From contig NC_079891.1 of the NCBI RefSeq assembly GCF_024868665.1, positions 16,053,962-16,117,961 of the forward strand: 64,000 bases of DNA, written 5' to 3'. The notes beneath the pieces were generated by a model. It was given only the letters and a program-made list of their open reading frames with translations. It was not told the origin of the DNA and searched no databases. Within the stretch, counting starts at the first letter, position 1, and each line of letters starts with the position of its first letter. This stretch comes from Triplophysa rosa (lineage: Eukaryota > Chordata > Actinopteri > Cypriniformes > Nemacheilidae). This document shows positions 47,429-59,232 of the stretch, piece by piece. The position numbers and the translations under genes were made by a program.

Positions 47429-48936
47429 AGTTACTTAACGTTATACACGAAGCAAACGATCAGTGAGTGACGTGACGTTAGTCCAAAACAAGTCAAGAGT
47501 AATCGATCAAACGCTTCAATCTATGCTGAACCAATAGTAGGCAAGACCAACCCATTTAATTATCATACAAGACACAGAAAAGTAAGAATAAATTCAAGAA
47601 TAAATAAATAAAAGTGGAAATAAATACATGCGATAATAAATAAATATAAAAATAAATAAACGTATAAATAAATAAATGTAAAAATAAAAGGAAATGATAA
47701 ATAAAATAATCTAAAAATAAATAATAATAATAATTAAAAATAATTAAAAAATGGACACAAAAAATAATAAATCAATTTAAAAAATGAAAAGAAAAGTTAA
47801 AGCTAAGATCAATAATAGCTAAAACGAATTATTTTGTTTTTTCAAACCATTCATTCTTTTATTTATTTTCATATTATTACATTTATTCGTTTATATATTT
47901 ATTTATTTATACATTTATTTATTTATAATTTTTGCAGGTTTAGTCCTCCATACAGTACACACGGAGCACTGCGTTTCCCCACGGACCGTTATTACTGACG
48001 CATAGCCTGATAAACTCTATTCATGTTACAGGGCTCTCAAGTCTCCCGCATTCACCGTGAGACACACATTTTAGTCTGTTCACACGCTCACACGTATTTC
48101 TCATGCGGATAAATAACTGATAGCTTATTGAAATGGTGAACTGCTATTTTACTTAGTTTTAGTCTATTTTGCGAGTGAAACTTGTTTTACGGCTGCATTG
48201 AGTCCATAAAACTAGATTCGGACTAACGTTAGTGGATGCCAAATCATGTTATTTAAACATGCCATCTGGCTGTTCTGCGTGTCCGAGTGAATGAACTGCA
48301 CAGTTTAGCGTGCTACACGCATGATGCTCATGAATTTGTCTGCGTCTGCGCTTTATGAAGACATGAACTTCACCTCCAGAGTTGCTCTAAGAGTTTATTT
48401 CAGAACATTTTACTGAGTGTAGCTAACACTAAAAAATAAGCGTCTTCCGACGACCTGCCAAAATAAAAGTCCGGTTAACTCTGTATTTTTATGTGGACAA
48501 ATATATTACTATTTAATAGTAAGAAACTAAAACTAATTTAGATAAACTAAATGCATCATGCATAAGCTGAAGTTAGTTGTTTACCTTTGAAATTATCTAT
48601 TTCTAAAAAATCTATTTTTATTAATGTTTCTTATTTATACATTTGTATTAGGCCTATATTGCATTTTGAATGTAATATGGAAATGGAATGTACTAAATGG
48701 GTTTAGTTTTCACAGATATTAATGTATGCAATTTCAGCAATAAATGTTATTTTTTCTATAAAGGAAACAAATTAGTTGTTAATTTTAAGAGACCTGTCTT
48801 ATTTTCTCTTGTGTATTTAGTATTGCTCTTTAATAAAGAAAAAGTACTTATTATCCGAATACCTGATTAATCGATGGAGAAATCAGTAGAATACTCGATT
48901 ACTAAAATAATCGATAGCTGCAGCCCTAAAAGTAAC

Positions 48937-50052
48937 AAACGTGAGTGCATTTGAGGGCAGAAACGGGTCACGGATTTGAGATGATTATGTACAGCTATCT
49001 CTGATTTCTGTGAAACACTGCAGAGCAGAACACTTCACAATCACTGAGGCCAGATTTATCAAAGACTTCCCTGTGTGAGGCATAACATTCAGAGCGCATA
49101 TGATTCATGAGCCCTTAGAGCACATTTCCATCGATATAATCAGGTTAAACCTGTAAAAATACATTTATCAAGTTGCAGCGCTAGGATCAGTGACAGTCAA
49201 ACCAAGATAATTTACATTACAGCAAAATGTAACATTCTGTAAAATAAAACTGTAAATTTCCATAAAATTAAACTTTTTTTACAGCGTACAAAATTGAGCC
49301 ACCTGTACTCCCAATATTGCAAAGTAGAGTATCATCTTGGTACCCAACATCCCTAAAGTAAAGTAAAGAGCAGATTTTTATCCCTGCGGTGAGCTGCAGA
49401 TGAGCACCAGGGTGCTGATCAAGTCAATCAGAGCGGCCAAAAGGCTCCATTCTCACTCGCTCGCACATTGTTAGCAACATTACTGCTTATGCATCAGTGC
49501 CCAGTTTCATATGAGTCAGCGCTAAAGCTTGCACAAGCTGTTCTCTTTTAAAGATTAGAAATCGTCCGCCTCCCTGACACCACTCAAATGCCTGTGTCAC
49601 TTCTGGAGTTTCACAGCAACTTTTTACCAGCCTGTTAAAGGCGTATCGGGGCTGTCAGATGCGCTTCATAGTCTTTGTTACTTTAGGAATTTGCAGTGGC
49701 CTGTCTTTCCACGGCCTTTGTGTCAACAGCAACGTATCTGTAGTGACTGATGTTAGAGGGCTGATTGAGAATGAGAGCGAGCGATCTGAACTTGGAAATC
49801 TGCTACAGGCTCAAGCAGCTCTCGGAAAGATATTTGAATGCACAATTGCTGTGTAGGTCGGCGAGACGGGAACAAAATGTGTGTTTGTCCTGAGGAGGTG
49901 ATGTACTGATGAAGGGCGTATGGGGAACGCTTTGATAAATGTCAAACACAAGCATAAATGCTGGTGAATATTATAGAATACACACACATATAAAGCAGCA
50001 CATTTTTATTATTTTTCACTTGTTTCATTAAATGCTTCATACTGCTAAGAAG
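48937..50052. other. No gene recognised
   Basis: Unique-looking sequence. 49213-49295 has a small repeat around CTGTAAATTTCCATAAAATT. The 65-codon frame at 49659 begins with hydrophobic residues but has no supporting signals. Confidence 0.4.
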
Positions 50053-50514
50053 CATGGCCGTAGTCAGCTATGAGGTCACCGAGGTCCGGACCTTGGTAGG
50101 TTTTCATATTGAAAAATAAAATGTGAAGCTCAACGCATGATCTCACAGAATGCCATTGTCAATTTTAGTCAAATCATTTCCCAAAAACAAAATTGTTGAC
50201 AGTGAAAATACTGGGTGGCTAGTGTAACGGAGGCCAGCGAGAGTGAGAGCTGTGCAAGTAAACCTGACTCCAAGAGATGCTGTAGTGACAGGTAGAGCTG
50301 TAATCGGGCCTTAAAAGTTAGGCCCGACAGTGCCCGAGCCCGACAGAATTCGGCCCGAGCCCGACAAGTACATTTTGATTGACAGCTTTTTAAAAGCCCG
50401 AACCCGTTTACAGCCCGACATTAGGCTATTCAAATGTGCGCACGCACACAGCTTTTTGTCAAGAATGAGTCATTTATACATGTTTTAACATAATTTATTA
50501 ATGACTAACGTAGG

Positions 50515-50712
50515 CTATAGGCCACTTGGATGTTGGAACAAAGAAATAAATAAGTCCTCTGTAACATCGTAACATCTCACATATCCCACTGGCTCATTAT
50601 TCTCATTATGCACATGGTCAAAACTTTTCCACACCTCAGACTTTGCTTTAGTTGCTGGTGCAACCAAAACGTAATCGCCAGAGGCAAGCCTCCGTTTCAC
50701 CTCCTCAGCCAA
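50515..50712 (-). pseudogene. hAT transposase N-terminal fragment with BED-type finger
   Basis: The 65-codon frame contains KSEVWKSFDHVHNENNEPVG and YVRCYDV. The first resembles the start of a BED zinc finger of hAT transposases. In the family a CxxC pair is expected near here; the second Cys position reads Val. There is no ATG: the frame opens with TTG where the 50717-52321 element joins, so the start was cut off. Downstream, toward the hAT left end, no catalytic domain remains. Dead fragment. Confidence 0.65.
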
Positions 50713-50716
50713 CCCG

Positions 50717-52321
50717 TTCTCACTCCCGACTCGTCACATATTTACGCTCGGTCAGCGCCCCACGGCGTCACATTTGAACGCGCAGAGTACCCTTTGGCGT
50801 TGTTTTTTGACGAACAGGGAACTGCGTTGCTGTTTTCTAAATGCTCCAGACCGAGATGCGTGCAATTCTTAGCATTTCATAATTATTTATGGTTTTAATA
50901 TTTTGTAGCAACTAGCCCCAACCTCACCCTAAACCTAACCCCAACCTCACCCTAAACCTAACCCTAACCACTTCTCAGCCATATAAAACACAACACGCGA
51001 ATAAAAGTACAGTCACAGGTATTTATTACACAAACTGACCAAAAGCATTACAAAATTAAACAAACAACTTGTTTCGCATACCTTTTTGCACCAAAGCCTT
51101 ACGATAACATTACAATGGAGATGCCGTGCGTGTCCGTGAATACATGAACTTGGCTGAGGCTCCCATTCAAAAGATAAACCGGAACAGCTAGATGCAGTCG
51201 GTTGCGGGAGCCAATACCGTTTCACGTTCAAAGCCAACGAAATGACGCGATCGGACACGAGCCACGGGAAAGCCAATGGCATCGAAGCTGACGTAACTTC
51301 CTCTGGCGGCAAATTTTGAACGTCGTTCTTCACTGGATTTGAGATTTACGGCGGACGGTGATCGCTTTCGCATCTGTTCCTCATACAAATCGATCGTTTC
51401 GCGTTGGTACTAGGGTTGGGAATCGTTTCAATTTTATCGATTCCAATTCTGATTTTGCTTATCGATTTCGATTCTTATCGATTCCCAGTTTCGATTCCAC
51501 AGTTGAAGTAAAACATTTAGATATCAACCTGTGTGGTCATTTAGCCTGCTTATTGACTTGTTTGCAAATACTGTATATACTGTATATATTTATGAGCAGC
51601 GTTTTGTGTATATTTACACATAGAAACACACTTTTTCTGATTTATTACAATTTGTATTATAGTTGAACTACATCATGGTTAAACTGCAGTTACTATAATG
51701 CAACTATGGTTAATTTGTGATTCCTGTGCTTTAATGCAAATTCTATAGCTAAACTATGCTTACTATAGTAAAAAATATCGATAATTTTCATAAGGGCTTT
51801 TATTGAGATATCAGCAGATCATGCAACGCATGTACTTTTCAGAAAATATGCACACAGGAATTGATAAGAGGAATTCAAATTTTAACCTCAAGTATCCGAT
51901 TCCTATTCCTTTCGATTCCGATCCGATTCCTAGCCTTTCGATTCCGATTCCAAATTGGGATTGATTTTCGATTCCCAACCCTAGTTGGTACCCTTGGAAT
52001 ATCTGTATTTTTGAACGACATTGTGACTGCTTGTATTATGTGTTTTATATTACGATAAATAAACTGTTTTAAACATTCAATAAACATTACTTGCTCAAAC
52101 GGTCTGTGTCATGTAAATGCAATTATCCTGGCCATTACACTTAAATTAAACCCCGAAACATCATCATTGCAAATTATATCTAATATACATTTTCATAATG
52201 ACGGTGAAATTCGCATGCCCTTAACGTCGAAAAACGATGTCAAAGGAGTACCCTGCGCGTTCAAAAGTGATGCCGAAGGGCGCTGACCGAGCATAAATAT
52301 GTGACGAGTCGGGAGTGAGAA
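50717..52321. mobile_element. Inverted-repeat element, TTCTCACTCCCGACTCG family
   Basis: The left end TTCTCACTCCCGACTCGTCA (and onward through ACGCTCGGTCAGCGCC) is mirrored at the right end, with about 110 bp of similarity in all. The interior has CCCTAACC-type stretches (50910-50970) and a nested hAT. It sits at the 5' end of the transposase relic. I recognise the ends as frequent in cyprinids but not the superfamily. Confidence 0.85.
51411..51983. mobile_element. Innermost hAT element, TAGGGTTGGGAATCG family
   Basis: Ends are TAGGGTTGGGAATCG and CGATTCCCAACCCTA. GTTGGTAC flanks both sides (51403-51410, 51984-51991), exact. Subterminal CGATTCC repeats occur at both sides. Non-coding, 573 bp. 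Confidence 0.96.
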
Positions 52322-52502
52322 TGTGTTGCATCTTTGTCGCGCTAATCGGAACGCATCAAATGACCGCTCATTTACCACGCAAGCCCGAGCCCGGCCCGAG
52401 CCTGTGTAAGATGATAGAAATTTAGCCCGAACCCGACCGAACCCGTCGGGTCCGTCGGGTTCGGGCAAAGATCTTCAGCTCTAGTGACAGGCACTTAGCA
52501 TC

Positions 52503-52562
52503 CTTGTTACAGCGCTCGTCTCCCATACCAGACCAATGCTGGTTCAAGACCCGCAGTTAGTT
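52503..52562 (+). ncRNA. tRNA-like segment
   Basis: CTTAGCATCCTTGTTACAGC resembles a tRNA D-arm and A-box region, and GCTGGTTCAAGACCCG resembles a T arm and B box. The 5' part would be on the other side of the hAT insertion at 50293. Probably a tRNA-derived part of the outer element, not a working tRNA. Confidence 0.35.
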
Positions 52563-52701
52563 ATTTTGGAAAACCACTAGCCACAGTAGCAAGCCCTGTT
52601 TATAGGTATAAATTTATCATTTGTTAACTTTACTATTCATTATATTTATTAAAGTAAATACCTCGGACCTCACTAATTTTCAAGCCCTGGCTACGGCCAT
52701 G

Positions 52702-53344
52702 CTAAGGATTGTCACGGTCGGTTATCTGGGAATTTTAAACAGTCATTTTTCAGACCCAGAAAAGGAAAAGAAATCAATGAAACCTTTAGGGAAGCAAGGA
52801 AATCAAATAATTGCGATAGTAATTCGAAGCTCTGAAATATTTAATTGGCTTGAAATTGCTCCTGCAGTCTAAATAGAATTAAAAAACTCATCTGGCTCAA
52901 TCCATGTCATGGAAATTTATTGTTGATAGATGTGGGAACCCTGAACCAAATACATCCAGTATGTCACAATCTCCTGACAGCAGCTGTGTGTGTGTGTGCG
53001 TGTGCGTGTGTGCGTGCGTGCGTGCGCGTGCGTGTTGTAAGACTGCATGTGACAGTTTAATCAGAATCCAGAGCTAAAGCAGATTCTCAGTGAACTGTTT
53101 CATAACAAGATCTATTTCCAGGAATCTGGAAAGTTCAGTTGTGCTGATTTGCTCGTGTTTGATGTGTCTGTTCCCATGGTCTCATGCCCTTGTGAAATGT
53201 TTGCGGTCACAAAGCCAAGCTGTCTGTTTGACCATCTCCCCTTTACAGCGCAGTCCACTGACACCAGCAGATGATTGTGGTTCGCTGCATCTGTCAGAGA
53301 ACTGTGTGTATGTGGAACAAAGTGAAGAGTATTAGATGAGAGAG
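52702..53344. other. No gene; TG/CG microsatellite
   Basis: 52987-53036 is a mixed TG/CG tract. The remainder is unique-looking. The plus frames here have no recognisable domain. Confidence 0.45.
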
Positions 53345-53352
53345 CCTAGACT

Positions 53353-53987
53353 TAGGGCTGTCACGATTATGAAATTTGGCTGACGATTAATTGTCTAATA
53401 AATCATTGCGATTATGACGATTAATTGTCTGTTTTAGAGCTTTGACTTTTAATTCTCATACATTTTTTATTCAGCTTTGAAACGACCATATTCTGAATAT
53501 AAAAACTATGTTCTTTTTCTTGGAAATACATAGGAAAAAATTGGGTCGTCATACTTGAGGTTTAGGCTTTTACCTGTCAATAATACAAACACCAAATACT
53601 TGTAAATTGATCAGTAGTGAATTGAAGCCATCATTAAAATGCTATCAGTCATAGAAAAGCTTCTAGTTTGTTTTTTTCTCACCTGCAAGACTACAATAAA
53701 AGTTTACTTCTATGTTAATGAGATTTTGGTAGACTGGTTTTCACACTGAAATAATATTAAATTGTACTGCAAGTTATTTTTATGGTATATGCTTTAGTTT
53801 TTTTTAAGTGATTGTATTGTGGTGGTACATTTTACAAGTATTACCATGCTTTAGTTAAAATATATACAATAAAATATGCAGATGCAGTACAGCTCCCCCT
53901 AGTGTCTTCTATATAGAGATGTGCAATAATTGCGATGATCTGAAACCATCGCGATGAGACGATTATTTAATAATCCTGACAGCCCTA
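53353..53987. mobile_element. hAT element, TAGGGCTGTCACGAT family (copy 2)
   Basis: Ends are TAGGGCTGTCACGATTAT and AATCCTGACAGCCCTA. CCTAGACT flanks both sides (53345-53352, 53988-53995), exact. Homologous in reverse orientation to 8434-9148, including the AGCTCCCCCTAGTGTCTTCT block. Confidence 0.95.
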
Positions 53988-53995
53988 CCTAGACT

Positions 53996-54372
53996 TTTAT
54001 TCTTCTCTTTAGGAGACTCTTCTCAATAAAAGTTGCATCTCTCTTTCTCACTCTACAAAACAGTATATGATACCTAAAGTTTGTTTATTTTATGGGTTTT
54101 CGTTCTCTTACATGTTAAAAAGGTAAACTTTTAGTGCATTATATACATAGCAAAACAAAGCTTATATTTCGATGACTCAACTTGCACTGTGCAGATTTTT
54201 GTCCTATAGAGTACCTCAGCGATTATGTATTTTTGTATGCAAACCCTGGGAGTGACTTAGAATTGTAGCACTTCCGGTTCCATCATCCCTAAAGTCTGGG
54301 TTTTTTTAATGGGTTTTTGGTATATTGCCTGAAGTAAGGTCTGTGGTTAACAAAACCGCTAAATATTTTCAT
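53996..54372. other. No gene recognised
   Basis: Unique-looking AT-rich sequence between two hAT insertions. Confidence 0.4.
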
Positions 54373-54380
54373 GTTTTAAT

Positions 54381-56233
54381 TAGGGCTGTCAACGTTAACG
54401 CATGCGATTAATTTTTTCAAATTAACGCGTGAAAAATATTTAACGCAATTAACGCAGCATCCATTTGTTTTGACATTCTTTGTCTAGCGTTACATTATGT
54501 AATCACGCTCTTATTCGTGTACAGCAGGGCTAGTCAACTGGCGGCACGCGGGCCAAATGCGGCCCGTCAATCATCTTTACCTGGCCCGCCTTAACATTTC
54601 AAATAAGTGGAGAGACTTTAAGAACGGTGTGCTTTAAATGCACGTCCTCCTGAGACGCTACATCTTTAAAAGCCCGTGGCTCCCGTGGCTCATTGTAGGA
54701 AGGGTACACCACGTGAACGGTTGTCTCAGATAAGGGGAAAACGGTGTTGTTTTTATTACTGCATTCATTATGAATAATGGCTATATTTACGAAAAACAGC
54801 TGTTCATCTCCCCCAGAACTCGCACTATACAAAGGCTCCGCCCTATAAGTGCGTGGGACACATGAATGCGATTGGAATTCACCCGAAGATGTGATAATAG
54901 CGTTCAGTTTCTTGCACAGATCAATTGACTGATTTATAAGACGCTTATTTAACGTCACAAGGGGCAGGGATTACTTTTGTGTTGAATGTATTTGCGTTTT
55001 TTACTTTTATTGGTTTAACTTTAATTAATTCAACCAAATATCTTCTACATCTTGCCACCCACATCTTGGATGTACTGGAGAACTGTGGGTGAGTAAATTC
55101 GTAGCAATTTTTGGGTAAAGTAATGCATTAAGGAATATAAAATACAGTTAAAAAGACAATTTCCTTTTTAATGTAATATCATGAAAAGGTACAAATACTG
55201 GATGCAATATTTGTGTGCATGTTTTAATATATGGCCTATAAGTAACAGCAATAAAAACAGTATAAAAGGAACAAAACTAAATAAATAACAAAAATACAAG
55301 AAATACAAAATAACAGAAAAAATGAGGATATGGTAAAAAAAACTGGCCCGCATCCTATTTATACTTTTGGAGTCTGGCCCTCAAAGAAAAGTAGTTGAAG
55401 ACCCCTGGTGTACAGGCTTTTAAACCACATAAGCGCGATTTTAAACAGTTGCTTTGCGTGTTCAATGGAGATAGACAGCTTCTAAACTGTGGGACGCGGC
55501 AAAACGCAACGCGAGGTCCAGTCTGGTGTAAACAGTCATGGGCTGAAGGCTGAGTCGGTGAATCTCTTGTCAGACAGCGCATCCGTGTTAAGTTCTCTTT
55601 TGTGCTTGAATGGCTAAAACCATACAAGATTATGTCAGAAAGCCCGTTTTGTCTAGCATTTTCTTAAGCAAGACTTCAAAGTGTAAAATAAAATCTTAAA
55701 TGAATGCAAAGAGTTGTGAAAATGGGAGTGCGGTGACGGTCAGATCTGCGTACTAAGACAGCTCTTAAAGGGGCCACGCTCTTAAACGTGCTGCTGTCAC
55801 TCCTGTCACTAATGTTAATCAAAGAACAAAATAAAAGAAGAAATCAATGTGATTTTGTAGCTTTAATGAGAATTCTTCTGCATTTAATTTATAATTTAGC
55901 ATTAAAGACTGTAAAGTGTTTGAGAACTTCCTTCAATTTCTGTATTTCATGATAGCTCTCAATTATATTGTTGAATGGCTATAAGTAATGTTAAAATAAT
56001 CAATTTAATAGAGACATCAGTTACAGTACTAATATCAAAATGTTTTCTTTCATTTATAAAATGACGCTGTTAAAGAAATATGTTGTTTCTACATCAATTT
56101 GAAGATTAAATGTGAAATTATTAAAATGTAAAAGTATATTTTAAAATATTATTATTATGTGTGATTAATCGTGATTAATCACAGAAAATGTGTGATTAAT
56201 CCGATTAATTTTTTTAATCGACTGACAGCACTA
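54381..56233. mobile_element. hAT-like element, TAGGGCTGTCAACG family
   Basis: Ends are TAGGGCTGTCAACGTTAACG and AATCGACTGACAGCACTA. GTTTTAAT flanks both sides (54373-54380, 56234-56241), exact. Subterminal TTAACGC and GATTAAT repeats. It contains another hAT. No transposase frame seen. Confidence 0.93.
54525..55407. mobile_element. Nested hAT-like element, CAGGG(C/G)T family
   Basis: Ends are CAGGGCTAGTCAACTGGCGG and GTAGTTGAAGACCCCTG. GTGTACAG flanks both sides (54517-54524, 55408-55415), exact. GGCCCG-type motifs lie near both ends. The 119-codon minus frame inside shows no domain that I recognise. Confidence 0.93.
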
Positions 56234-56241
56234 GTTTTAAT

Positions 56242-58469
56242 CTATGCCATAAAACACACCAGTTATAACAGGCTGGTGGTTTTTCAAAACCTTTATTGTG
56301 TCTTTAAAACGGCGGTTGATAACAAGTTGCTAAAAGCGACTACATCCTTTGGCTGGGACATTAGACGTCATCGTGCATATAAATCTCACAAATAATGCAA
56401 CATGGACACAAATCTCTAAAACCATTCTTGGGGATTCATTAACAAAGTACTTACCAGGGAACACGTTTTTAATCAAGTTTGAAAAAGTTGTTGTCGGAAG
56501 CTTGGTGACGTTTGTTATCTAGCGACCGCAGTGAAGTCTGTTTATAGCATCATTTTAACTTTTTACTTCTGCTTGTTGTATTTAGGCTTCAAAAATAGCA
56601 AATATTGTGTTAATCTATAAAGATTATCTTGATAGACAAAACGTGTAAAAATTGTGAACATTTGTTAATCACAGATCTTATTTTTTGCAATGTTCTAAAA
56701 GGCTCTCGGAAAAATGCATAGGCTCTCGGTCGAGGGTACCAGTGCAGCGCTAACTGCCAGGTTAACCAACAAAGGTATCCTATTAGGTGCTCTCTAGAAT
56801 GAGAACGTCTTCCCCCCACCCCAGTACCATAATACGAAAAATTTAAACAATCATTTCAGCTTTTTTAAGGGTCTTTTGGATCATATTCCTTTGTGTGTAC
56901 TGTGTTTAAGAGTGAGAATTTTTTTTAATTTCAACTCAGGATTTCATATTCCTATTAGCCTCGGCATCTAAGATCTTTGTGGTTTTTGCATCTCTGCCTG
57001 ATGCTTGTATGTTAAATATCTTCAGAGTCAGTTCATGTACCTTTGCTTTGGCTCTCAGAGCTGTTTCCACAAAGCTCATCCTGCTCCCAGAATCACATGA
57101 CTGTGAGACCCTCAATAACAGGCTCAAACCAGCCGCAGGGAGAGCGTTTGTGTGGATGGTGCAGTTTAGAGGTGCTGGGCTGGAAGAATTGGGTTGCCCA
57201 CATGATCTGAGATCAGCTTTCTTGTGTCTTATGATGGATGAGGAATTAGGTGGGGGATGCTGGCCGTAGATGGCTGTAAGGTGTCTTACTCGTGATAAAG
57301 CATGATTAAGAATCACGCCGCTCTAGGATAATTGAATCTATTTTTTATTTCTGTTTCAGGTTTCACATAGCAACATCAAATTCTTTCCAATTCCTAGTTC
57401 GGAATCAGTGTTCTAATGCACTTTGGGATGAGACAGCAGCTGTTTCAATCCCAGATAGAGAGAGAGAGAGAGAGAGAGCCTCCCAGGTAGCATTTCCCCA
57501 TGTCCTTTCAAAAATCATCCCTCTTTTTTCCCTTCATTTTTCCTTTTTGCTGCAATTTATCACCAGGGTGTCCAATTTCAGATGAGCAGCAGACGGCCCA
57601 GACAAACGGATGAGCGGTAAATGGATGAATCTGTTCATAAAGAAAATTGTCTCGCTCTGTCTTCATTTCTACACCCTGGTTTGTGAGCTTTTCACGTGTT
57701 ATACAGCACAGCAGTGTTTGCTACCGAATGTGTTTTTTAAAGTGGGAGGACAAAAATGGTGTAAATAAAATAGAATACAAATAGTACTTACATGACTGTA
57801 AACACTTCAGTAAGCACATTCAGTAATCTAGCATGGGATTCTATTGTTAGCTATAGGCCTATAACTGTTCTGACGGAAGGATTTATCAGCAGGATTCAGA
57901 ACAATTCTGAATTTGTGTGATATATTTAAACAAAAGCATTTATAAATTTGACAACATGACTTGTGCTGTATGTTTTTTAACTGAATTAGCATGTTCTGCT
58001 AGCATGCTGTCTTTAATATCTCATAATATCTCATCACATTCAATTGGGTGCAGTTGGGTACAATATAACATCTTACGGCCGTTTACGCATCGAGTCTATT
58101 TTTGCTGTACAGCACGGAGTGTTTTAAAGAGATAGCACACGTATTATGCTCAAAATGAACAGGAATTGATACAGAAATGCAGTAATTTCACCATAAATGC
58201 ATATAAATGAAGTTTACCACCTTTTTAATTTATGTTATTTGTTTAATTAAGCAATTAAAGCAAAACCGTTACCAGGAGTTGTAAAAACAATTAATCCGAT
58301 TAAAATGTTGTGTAGTACAAATATCCTACAGTGTTTATATTGCGTGGGGAAGGTGCATGCAGATAGTGACAAGCAGGTGGTCCAGAAAGAACAAGACGGT
58401 AGCGCGATGGATGGCACGCGGCTAATTATCGAAATATAAAAGTACAAAGAGCTCTATGACCCCCAGGAC
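56242..58469. other. No gene recognised; short GA microsatellite
   Basis: 57461-57478 is (GA)n. Overlapping frames on both strands at 56936-57316 look like chance. The rest is unique-looking. Confidence 0.4.
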
Positions 58470-58539
58470 TATTTATATAAAGACCTGACTGCGAAAGAAA
58501 AGGCGTGGGAGGCAGTTTCATCAGCCACTGGAATGGATG
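58470..58539 (+). promoter_or_regulatory. TATA promoter with possible short coding first exon
   Basis: TATTTATATAAAG (58470-58482) is a good TATA box. About 50 bases on, ATGGATG is followed at once by a consensus splice donor GTAAGT (58540-58545). A first exon coding only Met-Asp plus one base would fit a tissue-specific alternative start. Sequence signals only. Confidence 0.35.
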
Positions 58540-59232
58540 GTAAGTTATTTTTAAACTCTTTTAATAGGCTGGCTAATATAACTTCCAAACATTGGGAAGT
58601 TACTTACCCATTGTTGACTGAATCACACAGAAGATGCGGACCGCTAGTGCGCAACAAACGTAACGTACTGTAGTATGTGTGAAAGCACAATGGCTCATGA
58701 CGGATCTGTACTGCATATGTGTTGCTCTACGCACCGCATACGGAGTATGTGTTGTGCTTTAAGGTTCAGTCGCATGCAGGACACACACACACTTGCTGTA
58801 TGAAGAATGTGTGTGAGGATTCTTGTCATCATACTGAGGTTGTAAAGAATGATCAAGCCTTCACGGTGTTCAAAAATGTGTCATTTGATTCACTTCTGGT
58901 TCTTTATCTTCCCAGTATCCAGTGAGAAACTCTACCGCACACTTGACAGTGTACCAGTGTATTAGATGCTTACAGAAACTCCTGCACGTTTGATATATTT
59001 GTGCGCTTGTGCAGAGAGGTTCATGTAGTCTCTTATGTACCTGCAGGGTAAATCCTGTGATTTACAGCATGCCAAAAAAATCCAATAATCCGTGAGTGGC
59101 TCTTCCTCTCATCAGCACATTCAATCTTTCTTTCTCGGCTCTCCGTCTCTCTTTTGAGTTGAGCTTCAGCATTTGACCGTTTACACACGTTTTATAGGAT
59201 TTCATGAATCAGCTATTGTTTAAAAGTTGTAA
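58540..59232. other. No gene recognised
   Basis: Unique-looking sequence, possibly intronic. Confidence 0.4.

Larger units (their letters stand above)
45863..47952. mobile_element. Palindromic element with ORF-bearing inverted arms
   Basis: It runs from TATGGAGGACTAAACCTGC to its exact mirror. Inverted arms cover about 45863-46494 and 47281-47952. CAGTAC flanks both sides (45857-45862, 47953-47958). The sister hAT copy has this sequence once, so the insert is precisely defined; the duplication is 6 bp, or 7-8 bp if the outer TA is not part of the element. The arms contain long ATTT/TAAA simple repeats, then a CpG-richer stretch and the start of a small frame. Superfamily not recognised. Confidence 0.85.
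45778..48928. mobile_element. hAT element, TAGGGCTG(C/A)A family (copy 2, inverted)
   Basis: Ends are TAGGGCTGAAACGATTCC and ATCGATAGCTGCAGCCCTA. AAAGTAAC flanks both sides (45770-45777, 48929-48936). It is homologous, inverted, to 41047-42983. It carries a 2.1-kb palindromic element (45863-47952) and has the empty site (48120-48127) for the hAT nested in copy 1. Confidence 0.95.
50293..52493. mobile_element. Nested hAT element, TAGAGCTG family, with transposase relic
   Basis: Ends are TAGAGCTGTAATCGGGCC and TTTGCCCGAACC-side sequence closing in CAGCTCTA. GTGACAGG flanks both sides (50285-50292, 52494-52501), exact. Subterminal GCCCGA(A/G)CCCGA repeats are abundant at both ends. It keeps a piece of its transposase on the minus strand and is interrupted by another element. 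Confidence 0.93.
50053..52701. mobile_element. Outer hAT-like element, CATGGCCGTAG family
   Basis: CATGGCCGTAGTCAGC at the left mirrors CTGGCTACGGCCATG at the right. The flanks CTAAGAAG and CTAAGGAT match at six of eight bases, a plausible aged duplication. It is filled by the hAT at 50293-52493 and carries a tRNA-like piece at 52503-52562. Confidence 0.65.

Noticed and set aside
49659..49856. 65-residue plus frame with a signal-peptide-like start
   Set aside because: It is short and isolated, with no promoter, splice or homology support; a hydrophobic start can arise by chance.
54599..54958. 119-residue minus frame within the hAT at 54525
   Set aside because: No transposase motif or domain is visible; most likely an open stretch by chance in a non-autonomous element.
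56936..57316. Overlapping 126- and 96-residue frames on opposite strands
   Set aside because: Each is the shadow of the other; neither shows a recognisable motif.
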